In this document: piece after piece, positions 1-11,008 of the stretch
How the letters are laid out: each line of letters opens with the position of its first letter
Numbering within the stretch: the stretch's first letter is position 1
NCBI RefSeq assembly: GCF_000737515.1
Contig: NZ_CP006587.1
Coordinates: forward strand, 1,717,001-1,781,000
Reading direction: 5' to 3'
DNA length: 64,000 bases
Source: Hymenobacter sp. APR13
GTDB taxonomy: Bacteria > Bacteroidota > Bacteroidia > Cytophagales > Hymenobacteraceae
Program-made: the position numbers and the translations under genes
The notes under the pieces: generated by a model
Told to the model about the DNA's origin: nothing
Databases searched by the model: none
Seen by the model: only the letters and a program-made list of their open reading frames with translations

Positions 1-60
1 TGTGTATTTGCCAGACACTTCCACTACTTTAGGCACCCCTACTCTCTCCCTTCAAGCTAT

Positions 61-747
61 ATGGACGGCAACGAAAAGGCCCAGCACAACCGCGACGCAT
101 TTCAGCTGGAACGCGTGATTCTGTTCACCGACGCGGTGTTTGCCATTGCCATTACGCTGCTGGCCATTGAAATAAAAGTGCCGGAGCTGCACCACCGCAC
201 CGAGCACGCCGCCGTGCAGGGCCTGCTCGAACTGACGGCCAAGTTCATCGGGTTCTTCCTGAGCTTTTTCATCATTGCGGTGTATTGGCTGGCTCACCAC
301 CGCATTTTCCGGTTTGTGCTGCACACCACGCCCAGGCTGCTGTGGCTGAACATCCTGTTCCTGCTCAGCATCGTGCTCATGCCCTTCACCACGGCTTTCC
401 AGAGCGAGTACGGCATGCTGAGCACGCCGTGGGTACTATACGCGCTCAATATCATCTTCACGGGCCTGATGCAGACGATGCTGCAGCGTTACCTGCGCAA
501 CCCGGCCAGCCACCTGGTAGCCCCTCACGAGCAGCAGCACCCCGACCTCGACCCCGTGCGGCCGCTGTTGTCGCCGGCAGTGTTCCTGTTCTCGGCGCTA
601 ATAGCGTTGCTGCCGGCGGTACATCCGTCGCTGTTGCGGCTGCTGCCGCTGCTGCTGTTTCCGGTGTTTATGCTGTATCAGCGCCGCTACCGGCGGCTGA
701 TGCAGGCCTATGAGGCGGCACACTCGCCACGGCCACACCACACCTGA
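61..747 (+). CDS. TMEM175 family (DUF1211) putative potassium channel
   Basis: The 228-residue membrane protein is probably a lysosomal-TMEM175-like K+ channel subunit of the inner membrane. The family hallmark in the first helix is visible as ERVILFTDAVFAIAITLLA near residues 17-35, with FTD where most bacterial members have FSD. About six hydrophobic segments follow, and the C-terminus is basic and His/Arg-rich. Bacterial members are normally about 200 residues, so the length fits. The ATG at 61 directly precedes this domain. The gene stands alone and ends just before a terminator shared with the convergent uvrA. Channel function is inferred from the family only. Confidence 0.82.
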   Translation: MDGNEKAQHNRDAFQLERVILFTDAVFAIAITLLAIEIKVPELHHRTEHAAVQGLLELTAKFIGFFLSFFIIAVYWLAHHRIFRFVLHTTPRLLWLNILFLLSIVLMPFTTAFQSEYGMLSTPWVLYALNIIFTGLMQTMLQRYLRNPASHLVAPHEQQHPDLDPVRPLLSPAVFLFSALIALLPAVHPSLLRLLPLLLFPVFMLYQRRYRRLMQAYEAAHSPRPHHT

Positions 748-754
748 AAACGCC

Positions 755-790
755 AAACGGCCGGCCCCCACGCAGGAGCCGGCCGTTTTT
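755..790. terminator. Bidirectional terminator between TMEM175 gene and uvrA
   Basis: AAACGGCCGGC pairs with GCCGGCCGTTT around a short C/A/G-rich loop and is followed by a T-run on the plus strand (and an A-run before it). It lies between two convergent stop codons and can serve both. Confidence 0.8.
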
Positions 791-809
791 CTGGTAGGCA
801 GTAGCGGCG

Positions 810-3959
<3,150 letters not shown>

Positions 3960-3983
3960 GCAGCAGCGGAGCGGATAAGTCTG

Positions 3984-3991
3984 CAAAAGTA
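3984..3991 (-). promoter_or_regulatory. Candidate -7 element of uvrA
   Basis: On the minus strand this reads TACTTTTG, matching the Bacteroidota -7 consensus TAnnTTTG, 24 nt before the chosen uvrA ATG. I do not see a convincing -33 TTTG at the usual spacing. Confidence 0.4.
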
Positions 3992-4229
3992 CGGAAAACA
4001 CGCCCGGCAGGCTACCCGCAATAGTTTATTTGCCAGCAGTTTTAGCGCTGCTGGTTGGGAAGGGGCCGTCCGGACGAAGTAGGGCAGACGGTGTGTAACA
4101 CCGAGGGTAGAGGAAATGTCCCGCCGGAAGCTAAAGTTCTTGTCGGGGCGGCCAGCCGCCGGTTCGCACCGGACGGATTTGGCGTTGTTCTTGCGTAAGC
4201 ATCGGTACACTCCTTTTTTGCACTGCTTT

Positions 4230-4895
4230 ATGAAACGCTTCCTGAAATCAGGTCTGGTTCTGTTGGGACTGGGCCTGTTGCTGCACAGCCCGGCGGCCCG
4301 GGCGCAGGGTGGGTACGGCTATGGCCCCGGCATTCCGGCCTGGGCACCGGCCGTGGGGCCCGAGGTGCAGTACTACTACATCCCGGAAATCGACGGCTAC
4401 TACGACCTCTACAGCCGCTCCTACCTGTTTTTCGACCCTTACTATAATTCGTGGGTGAGCGCGCCGGTGCTGCCCCAGCGCTACGCCAGCTACGACCCGC
4501 GCTTCTTCCATCCCGTCGTGATTCAGTACGTGGGCCGGCAGCCCTGGGGCTACCTGCGCGACCACCGCGCCTACTGCGACCGGTGGGGTGTGCGCCCTGG
4601 CCGCTACTACGGCAGCCGCTGGCCCGGCCGCGGCTACGTAGCCAACCCTTACGGTGGCTACCGCAACGGCTACAACGGCAACGGATATAATGGCAGCGGC
4701 TATTATAATGGTCGCTCGCAGTATCAGCAGCAGGGCCCCGCAGCCTACAGCCGCCGCGACAACGACAGCCGCAACGGCTACAACGACCGGGACAACCGTA
4801 ACCAGCAGGATAATCGGGGTGGCTATGGACAGCAGGGCCCGCCCGCCCAGCCGGCTCCCAGCAACGGCCGGGGCAGCCGCGGCCGGGTATTCTAG
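4230..4895 (+). CDS. Secreted Tyr/Gly/Asn-rich protein, paralogue of the next gene
   Basis: The 221-residue exported protein of unknown function starts at ATG 4230, where a clear signal peptide begins (MKRFLKSGLVLLGLGLLL, cleavage near ARAQG). The mature N-half carries QYYYIPE..GYYDL and FHPVVIQYVGRQPW, both shared with the next gene, so the two are a tandem duplicate. The C-third is low complexity (Asn, Gly, Tyr, Arg, Gln, for example repeated NGYNGNGY) and probably disordered. An in-frame start 114 nt upstream would add a basic stretch with no signal character. Envelope or periplasmic location is inferred from the signal peptide. Confidence 0.75.
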   Translation: MKRFLKSGLVLLGLGLLLHSPAARAQGGYGYGPGIPAWAPAVGPEVQYYYIPEIDGYYDLYSRSYLFFDPYYNSWVSAPVLPQRYASYDPRFFHPVVIQYVGRQPWGYLRDHRAYCDRWGVRPGRYYGSRWPGRGYVANPYGGYRNGYNGNGYNGSGYYNGRSQYQQQGPAAYSRRDNDSRNGYNDRDNRNQQDNRGGYGQQGPPAQPAPSNGRGSRGRVF

Positions 4896-4975
4896 CTTTC
4901 CAACCTGCCGCTCATTGTCTCCGTTAAGGGCATACCCTCAACTGTTCGCCTTTCCTCACCACTTCCTTCCTACCT

Positions 4976-5437
4976 ATGAACTTCCTTCCTAAACTTGCGC
5001 TATCGGGCCTGCTGGCGCTTTCGCTACAAGGTGTTGCGCATAGCACGCAGGCCCAGGTGAATATCAACATCAACCCGCCGTCCTGGGGCCCGGCCGCGCC
5101 GGCCGGCACGCAGTATTACTACGTGCCTGAGTACGGCGGCTACTACGACCTGCGCGACCAGCAATACGTGGTGCAACGCGAAGGCCGCTGGACCCGCGTC
5201 CGCAGCCTCAATGGGTACAACCCTAGCAGCTTCCACCCGGTAGTCATCAACTACGTAGGAAGTCAGCCCTGGACGCTCATTGGCCGCCATCGCCAGCAGT
5301 ATCCGGCCAGCCTACCGCCTGGCCAGGTGAAACGCCTTGAAAACGGTAAAGGCCTGCCTCCGGGCCAGGCCAAGAAGCTCGGCTACGGCCACCCCGGCAA
5401 CGGGAATGGCAAAGGCCACGGCAAGGGCAAGCACTAG
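4976..5437 (+). CDS. Secreted protein, short paralogue with LPPGQ repeats
   Basis: The 153-residue exported protein has a signal peptide (residues 1-27, ending near STQAQ). Its core aligns with the upstream gene: QYYYVPEYGGYYDL, a W-containing strand, and FHPVVINYVGSQPW. The C-terminal tail differs: LPPGQVKRL and LPPGQAKKL motifs followed by a Gly/Lys/His-rich end (GHGKGKH). It lies 80 nt after its paralogue in the same direction and is followed by a strong terminator, so the pair is probably one operon. No function is known to me; the Lys/His tail could bind anionic polymer or metal, which is speculation. Confidence 0.75.
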   Translation: MNFLPKLALSGLLALSLQGVAHSTQAQVNININPPSWGPAAPAGTQYYYVPEYGGYYDLRDQQYVVQREGRWTRVRSLNGYNPSSFHPVVINYVGSQPWTLIGRHRQQYPASLPPGQVKRLENGKGLPPGQAKKLGYGHPGNGNGKGHGKGKH

Positions 5438-5462
5438 CGGCCCTGTTTCCGCAACTAACGGC

Positions 5463-5497
5463 AAAAACGCCGGCCTCATAAGGGCCGGCGTTTTTTT
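5463..5497 (+). terminator. Rho-independent terminator after the paralogue pair
   Basis: ACGCCGGCC and GGCCGGCGT form a 9-bp stem with a short loop, followed by seven T. It lies 26 nt after the stop codon at 5437. Confidence 0.88.
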
Positions 5498-5560
5498 GGA
5501 TTATGGCATCCGGTAAAACTGTATTTTCGGCCGCTCTTTTCCCTGTTCACGCCGCCCTGT

Positions 5561-6982
5561 ATGGTTTTTAGCAGTACGCTCTTCCTGTTTTACTTTCTGC
5601 CGGGCTTCCTGCTGCTCTATTTCCTGGCCCCGCACCGGCTCAAGAATGCCGTGGCCCTGCTCGCCAGCCTCGGCTTCTACGCCTGGGGCGGGCTGCCCTT
5701 CCTGGCCCTGTTCCTGGCTTCGGTGGTCGTCAATTTCGTGCTCATCCGCTTCATGGACCGCGCTACCGTGCCCTGGCACAAGCGCCTCTACCTCACGCTC
5801 AGCATCGTGCTCAACGTGGCCATGCTGTTCTATTTCAAGTACGCCAACTTCTTCCTCGAAAACGCCAGCGCCGTCAACACGGCCCTCGGCGGGGCGGCCC
5901 TCACCTGGCAGAAGGTCGTGCTGCCCATCGGCATCTCCTTCTTCACCTTCGAGAAGCTCACCTACACCATCGACGTCTACCGCGGCGTCAACCGCCCGCT
6001 GCGCTCGTTCTGGGATTTCCTGCTCTACATCATGCTCTTTCCCAAGATGATTGCCGGCCCCATCGTGCGCTTCCACGAAATTGCCGGCCAGCTCACCGAC
6101 CGCCGCGCCTTCGACACGGTCGACCACAAGCTGGCCGGTTTGTTCCGCTTCGGCATCGGCCTGGCCAAGAAAGTGCTCATTGCCAACGTGCTCGGCGCTG
6201 AGGCTGACCGCCTCTTCGCCCTGCCCCCGGCCGAGCTTTCGGCCCCGCTGGCCTGGCTCGGGGCCGTGGCCTACACGTTCCAGATCTACTTCGACTTCTC
6301 CGGCTACTCCGACATGGCCATCGGCCTGGGCCGGATCATGGGCTTCCAGTTTCCCGAGAACTTCAACAATTCGTACGTGTCGCGCTCCATCACCGAGTTC
6401 TGGCAGCGCTGGCACATCACGCTGGGCCGCTGGATGCGCGACTACCTCTACATTCCGCTCGGCGGCAACCGGGTGAGCCCGAGCCGGCTGTATGTGAACC
6501 TGTGGACCGTATTCATCCTCTCGGGCTTCTGGCACGGGGCGGCGTGGAACTTCATCGTGTGGGGCGCCTTCCACGGGCTGTTTCTGGTGCTGGACCGGCT
6601 GTTTCTGCTGCGCGTGTACCAGCGCATCGGCGCCTTGAGCATCGTGCCGACTTTCCTGGTGACGGTGGTGGGCTGGGTGATGTTCCGGGCCGAGAGTTTG
6701 GGGGCGGCGCTGGCCTACCTGCAGCGCATGTTCGGGGGCGGGCTCTCGCCGCTGCCCTACTTCACCACCGAGTTCTGGGCCGTGCTGGCGCTGGCGGCGG
6801 GCTGCTCGTTTGTGGCGGCACTGCCGCGGGTGGAGCGCTGGCAGGTGGGCCTGCTGGCGGGCGAGCGGCTGGCGCTGCCGCGGGCCGTGGGCCTGAGCGT
6901 GGCCACGGCCGTGCTGCTGGTGCTGAGCGCGGGGGCCCTGCTGGGCAGCTCGTTCAATCCGTTCATTTATTTCCGCTTCTAG
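5561..6982 (+). CDS. MBOAT family O-acyltransferase (AlgI/DltB-like)
   Basis: This polytopic inner-membrane acyltransferase of 473 residues probably moves acetyl (or another acyl) groups across the membrane for polysaccharide O-acetylation. Family marks are KMIAGPIVRF, the NSYVSRSITEFWQRWHITLG block and FWHGAAWNFIVWG containing the catalytic histidine (H325). About 10-12 hydrophobic segments are spread along the protein, the normal AlgI layout. The stop codon is 3 nt before the next start, so the gene is translationally coupled to an AlgX/AlgJ-like partner. The acyl acceptor cannot be read from the sequence. Confidence 0.92.
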   Translation: MVFSSTLFLFYFLPGFLLLYFLAPHRLKNAVALLASLGFYAWGGLPFLALFLASVVVNFVLIRFMDRATVPWHKRLYLTLSIVLNVAMLFYFKYANFFLENASAVNTALGGAALTWQKVVLPIGISFFTFEKLTYTIDVYRGVNRPLRSFWDFLLYIMLFPKMIAGPIVRFHEIAGQLTDRRAFDTVDHKLAGLFRFGIGLAKKVLIANVLGAEADRLFALPPAELSAPLAWLGAVAYTFQIYFDFSGYSDMAIGLGRIMGFQFPENFNNSYVSRSITEFWQRWHITLGRWMRDYLYIPLGGNRVSPSRLYVNLWTVFILSGFWHGAAWNFIVWGAFHGLFLVLDRLFLLRVYQRIGALSIVPTFLVTVVGWVMFRAESLGAALAYLQRMFGGGLSPLPYFTTEFWAVLALAAGCSFVAALPRVERWQVGLLAGERLALPRAVGLSVATAVLLVLSAGALLGSSFNPFIYFRF

Positions 6983-6985
6983 GCT

Positions 6986-8332
6986 GTGGCTGCTTCTTTC
7001 TCTGCTTCTTCTGCTACTCAAGCCACTGCACCGCCGTCCGCGCCCCGGTCGGGGCCCAAGCGCCTGCTGTTCGGCCTGTTGCTGCTCCTGCTGCTCGCCC
7101 CGGCCCTGCAGGCTAAATTTCACTGGGTGAAGGTGGCCCCGCTTGATGGCTTCTTTGATGAGAACAAGCATCCCGATTTTGCGTGGGAGGACTTGCGAAA
7201 CGGCACCTACCAGCCGCGGCTGGAAGCGTACCTAGAGGAAAACCTGGGCTTTCGGAGCTGGTTTCTGCGCCTGCATAATCAGCTGGTATACTCGCTGTTC
7301 AACCAGACCACCATTTCCACAGTAGTGGCCGGCAAAGACGACGTGCTGTTTCAGCCGCTCAGCATCGATGTATACCAGGGGCTGGGGTACGCGCCGGCAG
7401 AGATGGACAACCGGGTGCGCTGGCTCCGGACGGTGCAGGACTCGCTGCGGGCGCACGGCACGCAGTTTCTGCTGGTGATGGCGCCCGGCAAGGCCCGCAT
7501 TCTGCCCCATCTGCTACCTGAGCACTATGCCAAGCGGCCGGTGAAGCCTAGCAACTACGATGCGGTGCTGCAGGCCACCCGCAAGTACGGCGTAAATGTG
7601 CTCGATGCCGCCGCCCTAATGCTGCGCTGGCAGGATACCACCAAGTACCCGTTGTTTCCACGCGGCGGCACCCACTGGAGCGGCTACGCCACGGCCCTGA
7701 TGGCCGATACCATGTTCCGGCAGGTAGAGCGCCTGACGCAACTGGACTTGCCGGATTTCGCCTCCCGCGGCCGCACCATCGTCACCAGCCCCGACTCTAT
7801 CCGGTTCACCGACGATGATATTCAGAAGATCCTGAACCGCATGTGGGAAGTGGCGCCGTACCCGATGGCGTATCCGAACGTACAGTTTGCCGCCGACTCG
7901 GCCACCAAAAAGAAAGCCAACGCCCTGATCATCGGCGACAGTTTCGCACAGAGCTTCTACAACTTCTACCCCTACTACCAGCGCCTGTTTACGCCGGAGG
8001 CCCGCTACTGGGCCGGCAACGAGTATGTGTTCTGGCCGGAAAAAGCCCCCGGCTCCCACACCGTGAAGGATCTGGACCTGAAACAGGAACTGCAGGGGCG
8101 CGACATCGTCATCATTATCTGCACCGAGCAGAACCTGGGACAGCTGGGCTTCGGCTTTATCAACAGCGCCTACCGCATGTATCGGCCACGCACGGCGGCC
8201 GATGAAGCCGCCATCAATCAGCTGGCTCAGGAATTGGAGAAGAAGGCATCGTGGGAAGAAATTTCCAACGACCCTAACTTCGCCCGCACCGTCCATTATA
8301 AGGCTGAGGCCATCTACGACGAGACGCACTAG
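6986..8332 (+). CDS. AlgX/AlgJ-like SGNH acetyltransferase partner of the MBOAT
   Basis: The 448-residue protein has one N-terminal hydrophobic anchor (about residues 28-45) and a periplasmic SGNH-like domain. The serine block IIGDSFAQSF (S319) and the T-H-W motif at 229-231 (GGTHWSGYA) match the AlgJ/AlgX/DHHW type that places acetyl groups on exopolysaccharide. It starts with GTG 3 nt after the MBOAT stop; no in-frame ATG precedes the conserved region, and the first 20 residues are Ser/Ala/Pro-rich. Together the pair should O-acetylate a surface glycan; the substrate is unknown. A perfect 22-bp hairpin follows. Confidence 0.85.
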   Translation: MAASFSASSATQATAPPSAPRSGPKRLLFGLLLLLLLAPALQAKFHWVKVAPLDGFFDENKHPDFAWEDLRNGTYQPRLEAYLEENLGFRSWFLRLHNQLVYSLFNQTTISTVVAGKDDVLFQPLSIDVYQGLGYAPAEMDNRVRWLRTVQDSLRAHGTQFLLVMAPGKARILPHLLPEHYAKRPVKPSNYDAVLQATRKYGVNVLDAAALMLRWQDTTKYPLFPRGGTHWSGYATALMADTMFRQVERLTQLDLPDFASRGRTIVTSPDSIRFTDDDIQKILNRMWEVAPYPMAYPNVQFAADSATKKKANALIIGDSFAQSFYNFYPYYQRLFTPEARYWAGNEYVFWPEKAPGSHTVKDLDLKQELQGRDIVIIICTEQNLGQLGFGFINSAYRMYRPRTAADEAAINQLAQELEKKASWEEISNDPNFARTVHYKAEAIYDETH

Positions 8333-8385
8333 GCGGTAGCCACCCGGCTGAAGACCCGCCATGGCCTGCGCCGCGAGTTGCTGTT

Positions 8386-8434
8386 GCAGCCCAGCCATGG
8401 AAACGCCGCTTTGGCGTTTCCATGGCTGGGCTGC
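8386..8434. terminator. Perfect 22-bp hairpin between convergent genes
   Basis: The arms at 8386-8407 and 8413-8434 are exact reverse complements (GCAGCCCAGCCATGG and AAACGCC on the left arm) with a 5-nt loop. The stem is followed by TGTTTT on the plus strand. It sits between the convergent stops of the AlgX-like gene and the reductase and probably ends both transcripts. Confidence 0.7.
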
Positions 8435-8447
8435 CTGTTTTATGCAA

Positions 8448-10082
8448 CTATTCCTTCTGTGCCGCCGCCAGCAACTTGGGCCAGTTCTGCTTGCGGCGTG
8501 CGGTGGTGGGCGTGGGCATCTGGCCCGCGGCCATCAAGGCTTCGATGCAGATCATGTCGTCGTCGCGGTTCATGGCGGCGGCGGCTACTATGCGGTTCTG
8601 GTGGGCGTAGAGGGCCAGGAAGTTGTGGCGGCGCACGTCGCCGTGGAAGATGATTTCGTCCCATGCTTCGGCGTGGCCCACGTAGCGCAGGCTCTTGCCG
8701 AACTGCTGGGTCCAGAAGAACGGCACCGCGGCGAAGGGTTTGGCTTGGCCCAGCATGTTGCGGGCAGCGGCGGCGCCCTGCTGCTGCGCCACGCGCCAGT
8801 GCTCTACGCGGTGCTGCCCCAAGCCAGCGGCCAGCGGGAAGCGCGCAATGTCGCCGGCGGCGTACACGTGCTCGGCGGCTAGTAGCTGGGCATCCACGCG
8901 CAGGCCACCGTCTTTTTCCAGCTCGAAGGTGTGGGCCAGAAACTCGGTGGCAGGCCGCACGCCCACGCCCAGCACCACCACATCGGCGGGCAGAAGCTGG
9001 CCTGCTTTAAGCTGCACGCCCACCACGCGGCCCTGCTCGCCTACCAGCTCAGCCACCGCGGCTTCGGGCTTGAAGCGCACCCCGTGCCGCCGATGCAGAT
9101 TGCGGAACATGGCTCCGATTTTCGGGCCCAGCACCCGCTCAAAAGGCTCCTTTTCCTGCGCTACCACCGTCACATGCCGGCCTTCGGCGGCCAGGCTGGC
9201 GGCGGCTTCCATCCCGATAAACCCAGCACCGATGATAACGATGCGCGCGTCCGGACCGGCGGCTTTCCGGATGGCGTCGGCATCGGTGGGGGTGCGCAGG
9301 GGCAGCACGTTGGCGAGGTCGTGGCCGGGCAGGGCAGGCAGCAGGCTGGGGGTGCCGCCGGGAGCCAGCAGCAGCTTGTCGTAGTGCAGGGGGCCACGGC
9401 CGCTCAGCTTCAACTCGCGGGTGCGCAGGTGCAGGCCGGTGGCCCGGGTGTCGGTCAGCACTTCGATATCGTGCTGCTCGTAGAAATCGGGCTGGCGCAA
9501 CGGCAGGGCCTTTTTATCGGCTTTGCCAGCCAGGTAGGGTTTGCTGAGCTTGGTGCGGTCGTAGGGCAGGGCGGCCTCGGCCGTCACCAGCATAATGCGC
9601 CCGCCGAAGCCTTCCTGCCGGAGCGTCTGGGCCGCAAACTGGCCGGCTGCGCCGCCGCCCACTACCACAAACGTGCGGTCGTCGGGCGCGGCGGCGCTGG
9701 GGGCCTGGGGCTGGCCGCCCACCAGGGCCGTAGGCGTGGCATCGGGGCTGGCGGCGGAGGCGGGCGGATTGCGGGGCACCTGCACCCACACCCGGCCTTC
9801 GTGCACGCGCACCGGGAAGGCGGGCAGGGCATCCAGCGCCGGCGGCTCGCAGAGGGCGCCATCCGCCACGCGGAAGCAGGCGTGGTGCCAGGGACATACC
9901 AGCTGCTCGCCCACCAGGCGGCCCTTTTCCAGCGGCGCGCCGTAGTGCGGGCAATGCGCGGCCAGCGCGTGGTAGCGGCCGGCGCGGCGAATCAGCAGCA
10001 CGTCGGTGCCGTGGGCGGAGTAGGTGCGCATTTCGCCGTCCTGCAGGGCGTCGGCGGGGGCGAGGTTGGTCTCGGTGGGCAT
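8448..10082 (-). CDS. Rieske-domain FAD/NAD(P)-dependent oxidoreductase (AIFM3-like)
   Basis: The 544-residue fusion has an N-terminal Rieske [2Fe-2S] domain with ligands C44/H46 (CPHYG) and C63/H66 (CPWHH), followed by a two-dinucleotide-domain flavoprotein. It shows an FAD motif VVVGGGAAG, an NAD motif IVIIGAGFIGMEAAASLA and the closing YAAGDIARFP block. This is the architecture of ferredoxin/rubredoxin reductase-like proteins related to human AIFM3. The electron acceptor is unknown. The start is the ATG at 10082. The gene is monocistronic and convergent with the acetylation operon. Confidence 0.93.
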   Translation of the reverse strand: MPTETNLAPADALQDGEMRTYSAHGTDVLLIRRAGRYHALAAHCPHYGAPLEKGRLVGEQLVCPWHHACFRVADGALCEPPALDALPAFPVRVHEGRVWVQVPRNPPASAASPDATPTALVGGQPQAPSAAAPDDRTFVVVGGGAAGQFAAQTLRQEGFGGRIMLVTAEAALPYDRTKLSKPYLAGKADKKALPLRQPDFYEQHDIEVLTDTRATGLHLRTRELKLSGRGPLHYDKLLLAPGGTPSLLPALPGHDLANVLPLRTPTDADAIRKAAGPDARIVIIGAGFIGMEAAASLAAEGRHVTVVAQEKEPFERVLGPKIGAMFRNLHRRHGVRFKPEAAVAELVGEQGRVVGVQLKAGQLLPADVVVLGVGVRPATEFLAHTFELEKDGGLRVDAQLLAAEHVYAAGDIARFPLAAGLGQHRVEHWRVAQQQGAAAARNMLGQAKPFAAVPFFWTQQFGKSLRYVGHAEAWDEIIFHGDVRRHNFLALYAHQNRIVAAAAMNRDDDMICIEALMAAGQMPTPTTARRKQNWPKLLAAAQKE

Positions 10083-10188
10083 AGCGGTGGCAGAACTGGG
10101 GACGTGGGTTGCTTAGCCAACGCGGAACAGCGCAACCGGGTTGAGTGGCCGTTGCGTATGCAGACTTCCCACCATCCTCACCACTGCC

Positions 10189-10437
10189 ATGCCCGCCGCC
10201 TACAAACCCATCAGCTGCAGCTTCTACGACGAGCTGGAAGCCCGCGCCACCACCGGCCAGCCCTGCACCCTCACTTACCGCACCGAGCCCGACACGCCCC
10301 CCAGCACCTACCACGGCACCATCCAGGACCTCTACATCCAGGACAAAGTGGAATACCTGCGCCTCGCCGACGGCTTCGAACTGCGCCTAGACAACCTGCT
10401 GGCCGTGGACGATAAGGAGCTGCGGAATTACTGTTAG
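10189..10437 (+). CDS. Rof (YaeO)-like Rho-binding antiterminator
   Basis: The 82-residue protein resembles the small Sm-fold Rho inhibitor Rof of enterobacteria. Shared features are YKPISCSFYDELE at the N-terminus, a central L...D block, VEYLRLADGFELRLDNL and an acidic end. Rof binds the Rho primary RNA-binding site and relieves termination in the described cases. The ATG at 10189 fits the Rof start; a TTG 48 nt upstream would add an unrelated leader. The next gene begins 8 nt after the stop, so they may be co-transcribed. The assignment is by remembered motif only and the role here is inferred. Confidence 0.7.
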   Translation: MPAAYKPISCSFYDELEARATTGQPCTLTYRTEPDTPPSTYHGTIQDLYIQDKVEYLRLADGFELRLDNLLAVDDKELRNYC

Positions 10438-10445
10438 ATTACCAA

Positions 10446-10910
10446 ATGCTTAAAAAACTCTTCTGCATTGCCATTGCCCTAACACCCTGCGTTGGCTATG
10501 CATGTTCTTGTAAAAAAAGCAGTGTTAGTCACGCCTTTAAGGACGCTGATTTAATTTTCAACGGAAAGTTAATTGATAAAAAAACGTACACATATCCGGA
10601 TACAATAGCCCAACGCGAGGGAGTATATATTACAAAACCTCGTCAGCTTGTAAGGTCATTATTTAGAATAACTAATCTTTACAAAGGAGCTTTAAAACAA
10701 GATACTATCACCATTACAACATCAGGTTTAGAGTACGACTGTGGATATAGTTTTCACGCAAGCTCCTCCTACCTGATATATGCCCACAGTACAGAATACC
10801 TGCCCAATAACACAAAAGTGCGTCCCTACCTTTCTGCCAGCGTGTGCTCCAGAACAAAACCTGACAGCTTTTTTTCTTTTTATGAGAAGCTGCTACTGAG
10901 AATATTTTAA
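10446..10910 (+). CDS. Secreted CSC-motif protein (possible NTR/TIMP-like fold)
   Basis: The 154-residue protein has a signal peptide whose cleavage would leave CSCKKSSVSHAFKDAD at the mature N-terminus, then six further cysteines' worth of spacing less clear, including YDCGYSF and SVCSRTK. Mature starts of the type CxC followed by F..AD.IF.GK occur in bacterial proteins resembling the netrin/TIMP domain; I offer that only as a possibility. The gene is clearly richer in A+T than its neighbours, with codon use to match, suggesting recent transfer. It follows the Rof-like gene by 8 nt. A hairpin lies just after the stop. Confidence 0.7.
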   Translation: MLKKLFCIAIALTPCVGYACSCKKSSVSHAFKDADLIFNGKLIDKKTYTYPDTIAQREGVYITKPRQLVRSLFRITNLYKGALKQDTITITTSGLEYDCGYSFHASSSYLIYAHSTEYLPNNTKVRPYLSASVCSRTKPDSFFSFYEKLLLRIF

Positions 10911-10915
10911 ATACA

Positions 10916-10949
10916 CAACGGCCGCCCCACTTGCGTGAGGCGGCCGTTG
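10916..10949. terminator. Hairpin between the CSC-protein gene and asnS
   Basis: CAACGGCCGCC (10916-10926) pairs perfectly with GGCGGCCGTTG (10939-10949). There is no long T-run, so it may be a Rho-type or bidirectional structure between convergent genes. Confidence 0.5.
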
Positions 10950-10963
10950 CCGTCATAATCGTC

Positions 10964-11007
10964 CACAAAATCCGTGTAATCCGAAAAATCCGGCTGAATC
11001 CGTGATT
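10964..11007. repeat. Single arm of the 9-bp AATCCG repeat family
   Basis: About five near-9-bp units carrying AATCCG (for example AAAATCCGT, GTAATCCGA, AAAATCCGG) end 2 nt before the asnS stop codon. The same family occurs as an inverted pair at 51087-51283. Confidence 0.7.
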
Positions 11008-11008
11008 C

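Noticed and set aside
5501..7171. Minus-strand open frame across the MBOAT and AlgX-like genes
   Set aside because: It covers two real plus-strand genes and their junction and has Gln/His/Arg-rich antisense composition.
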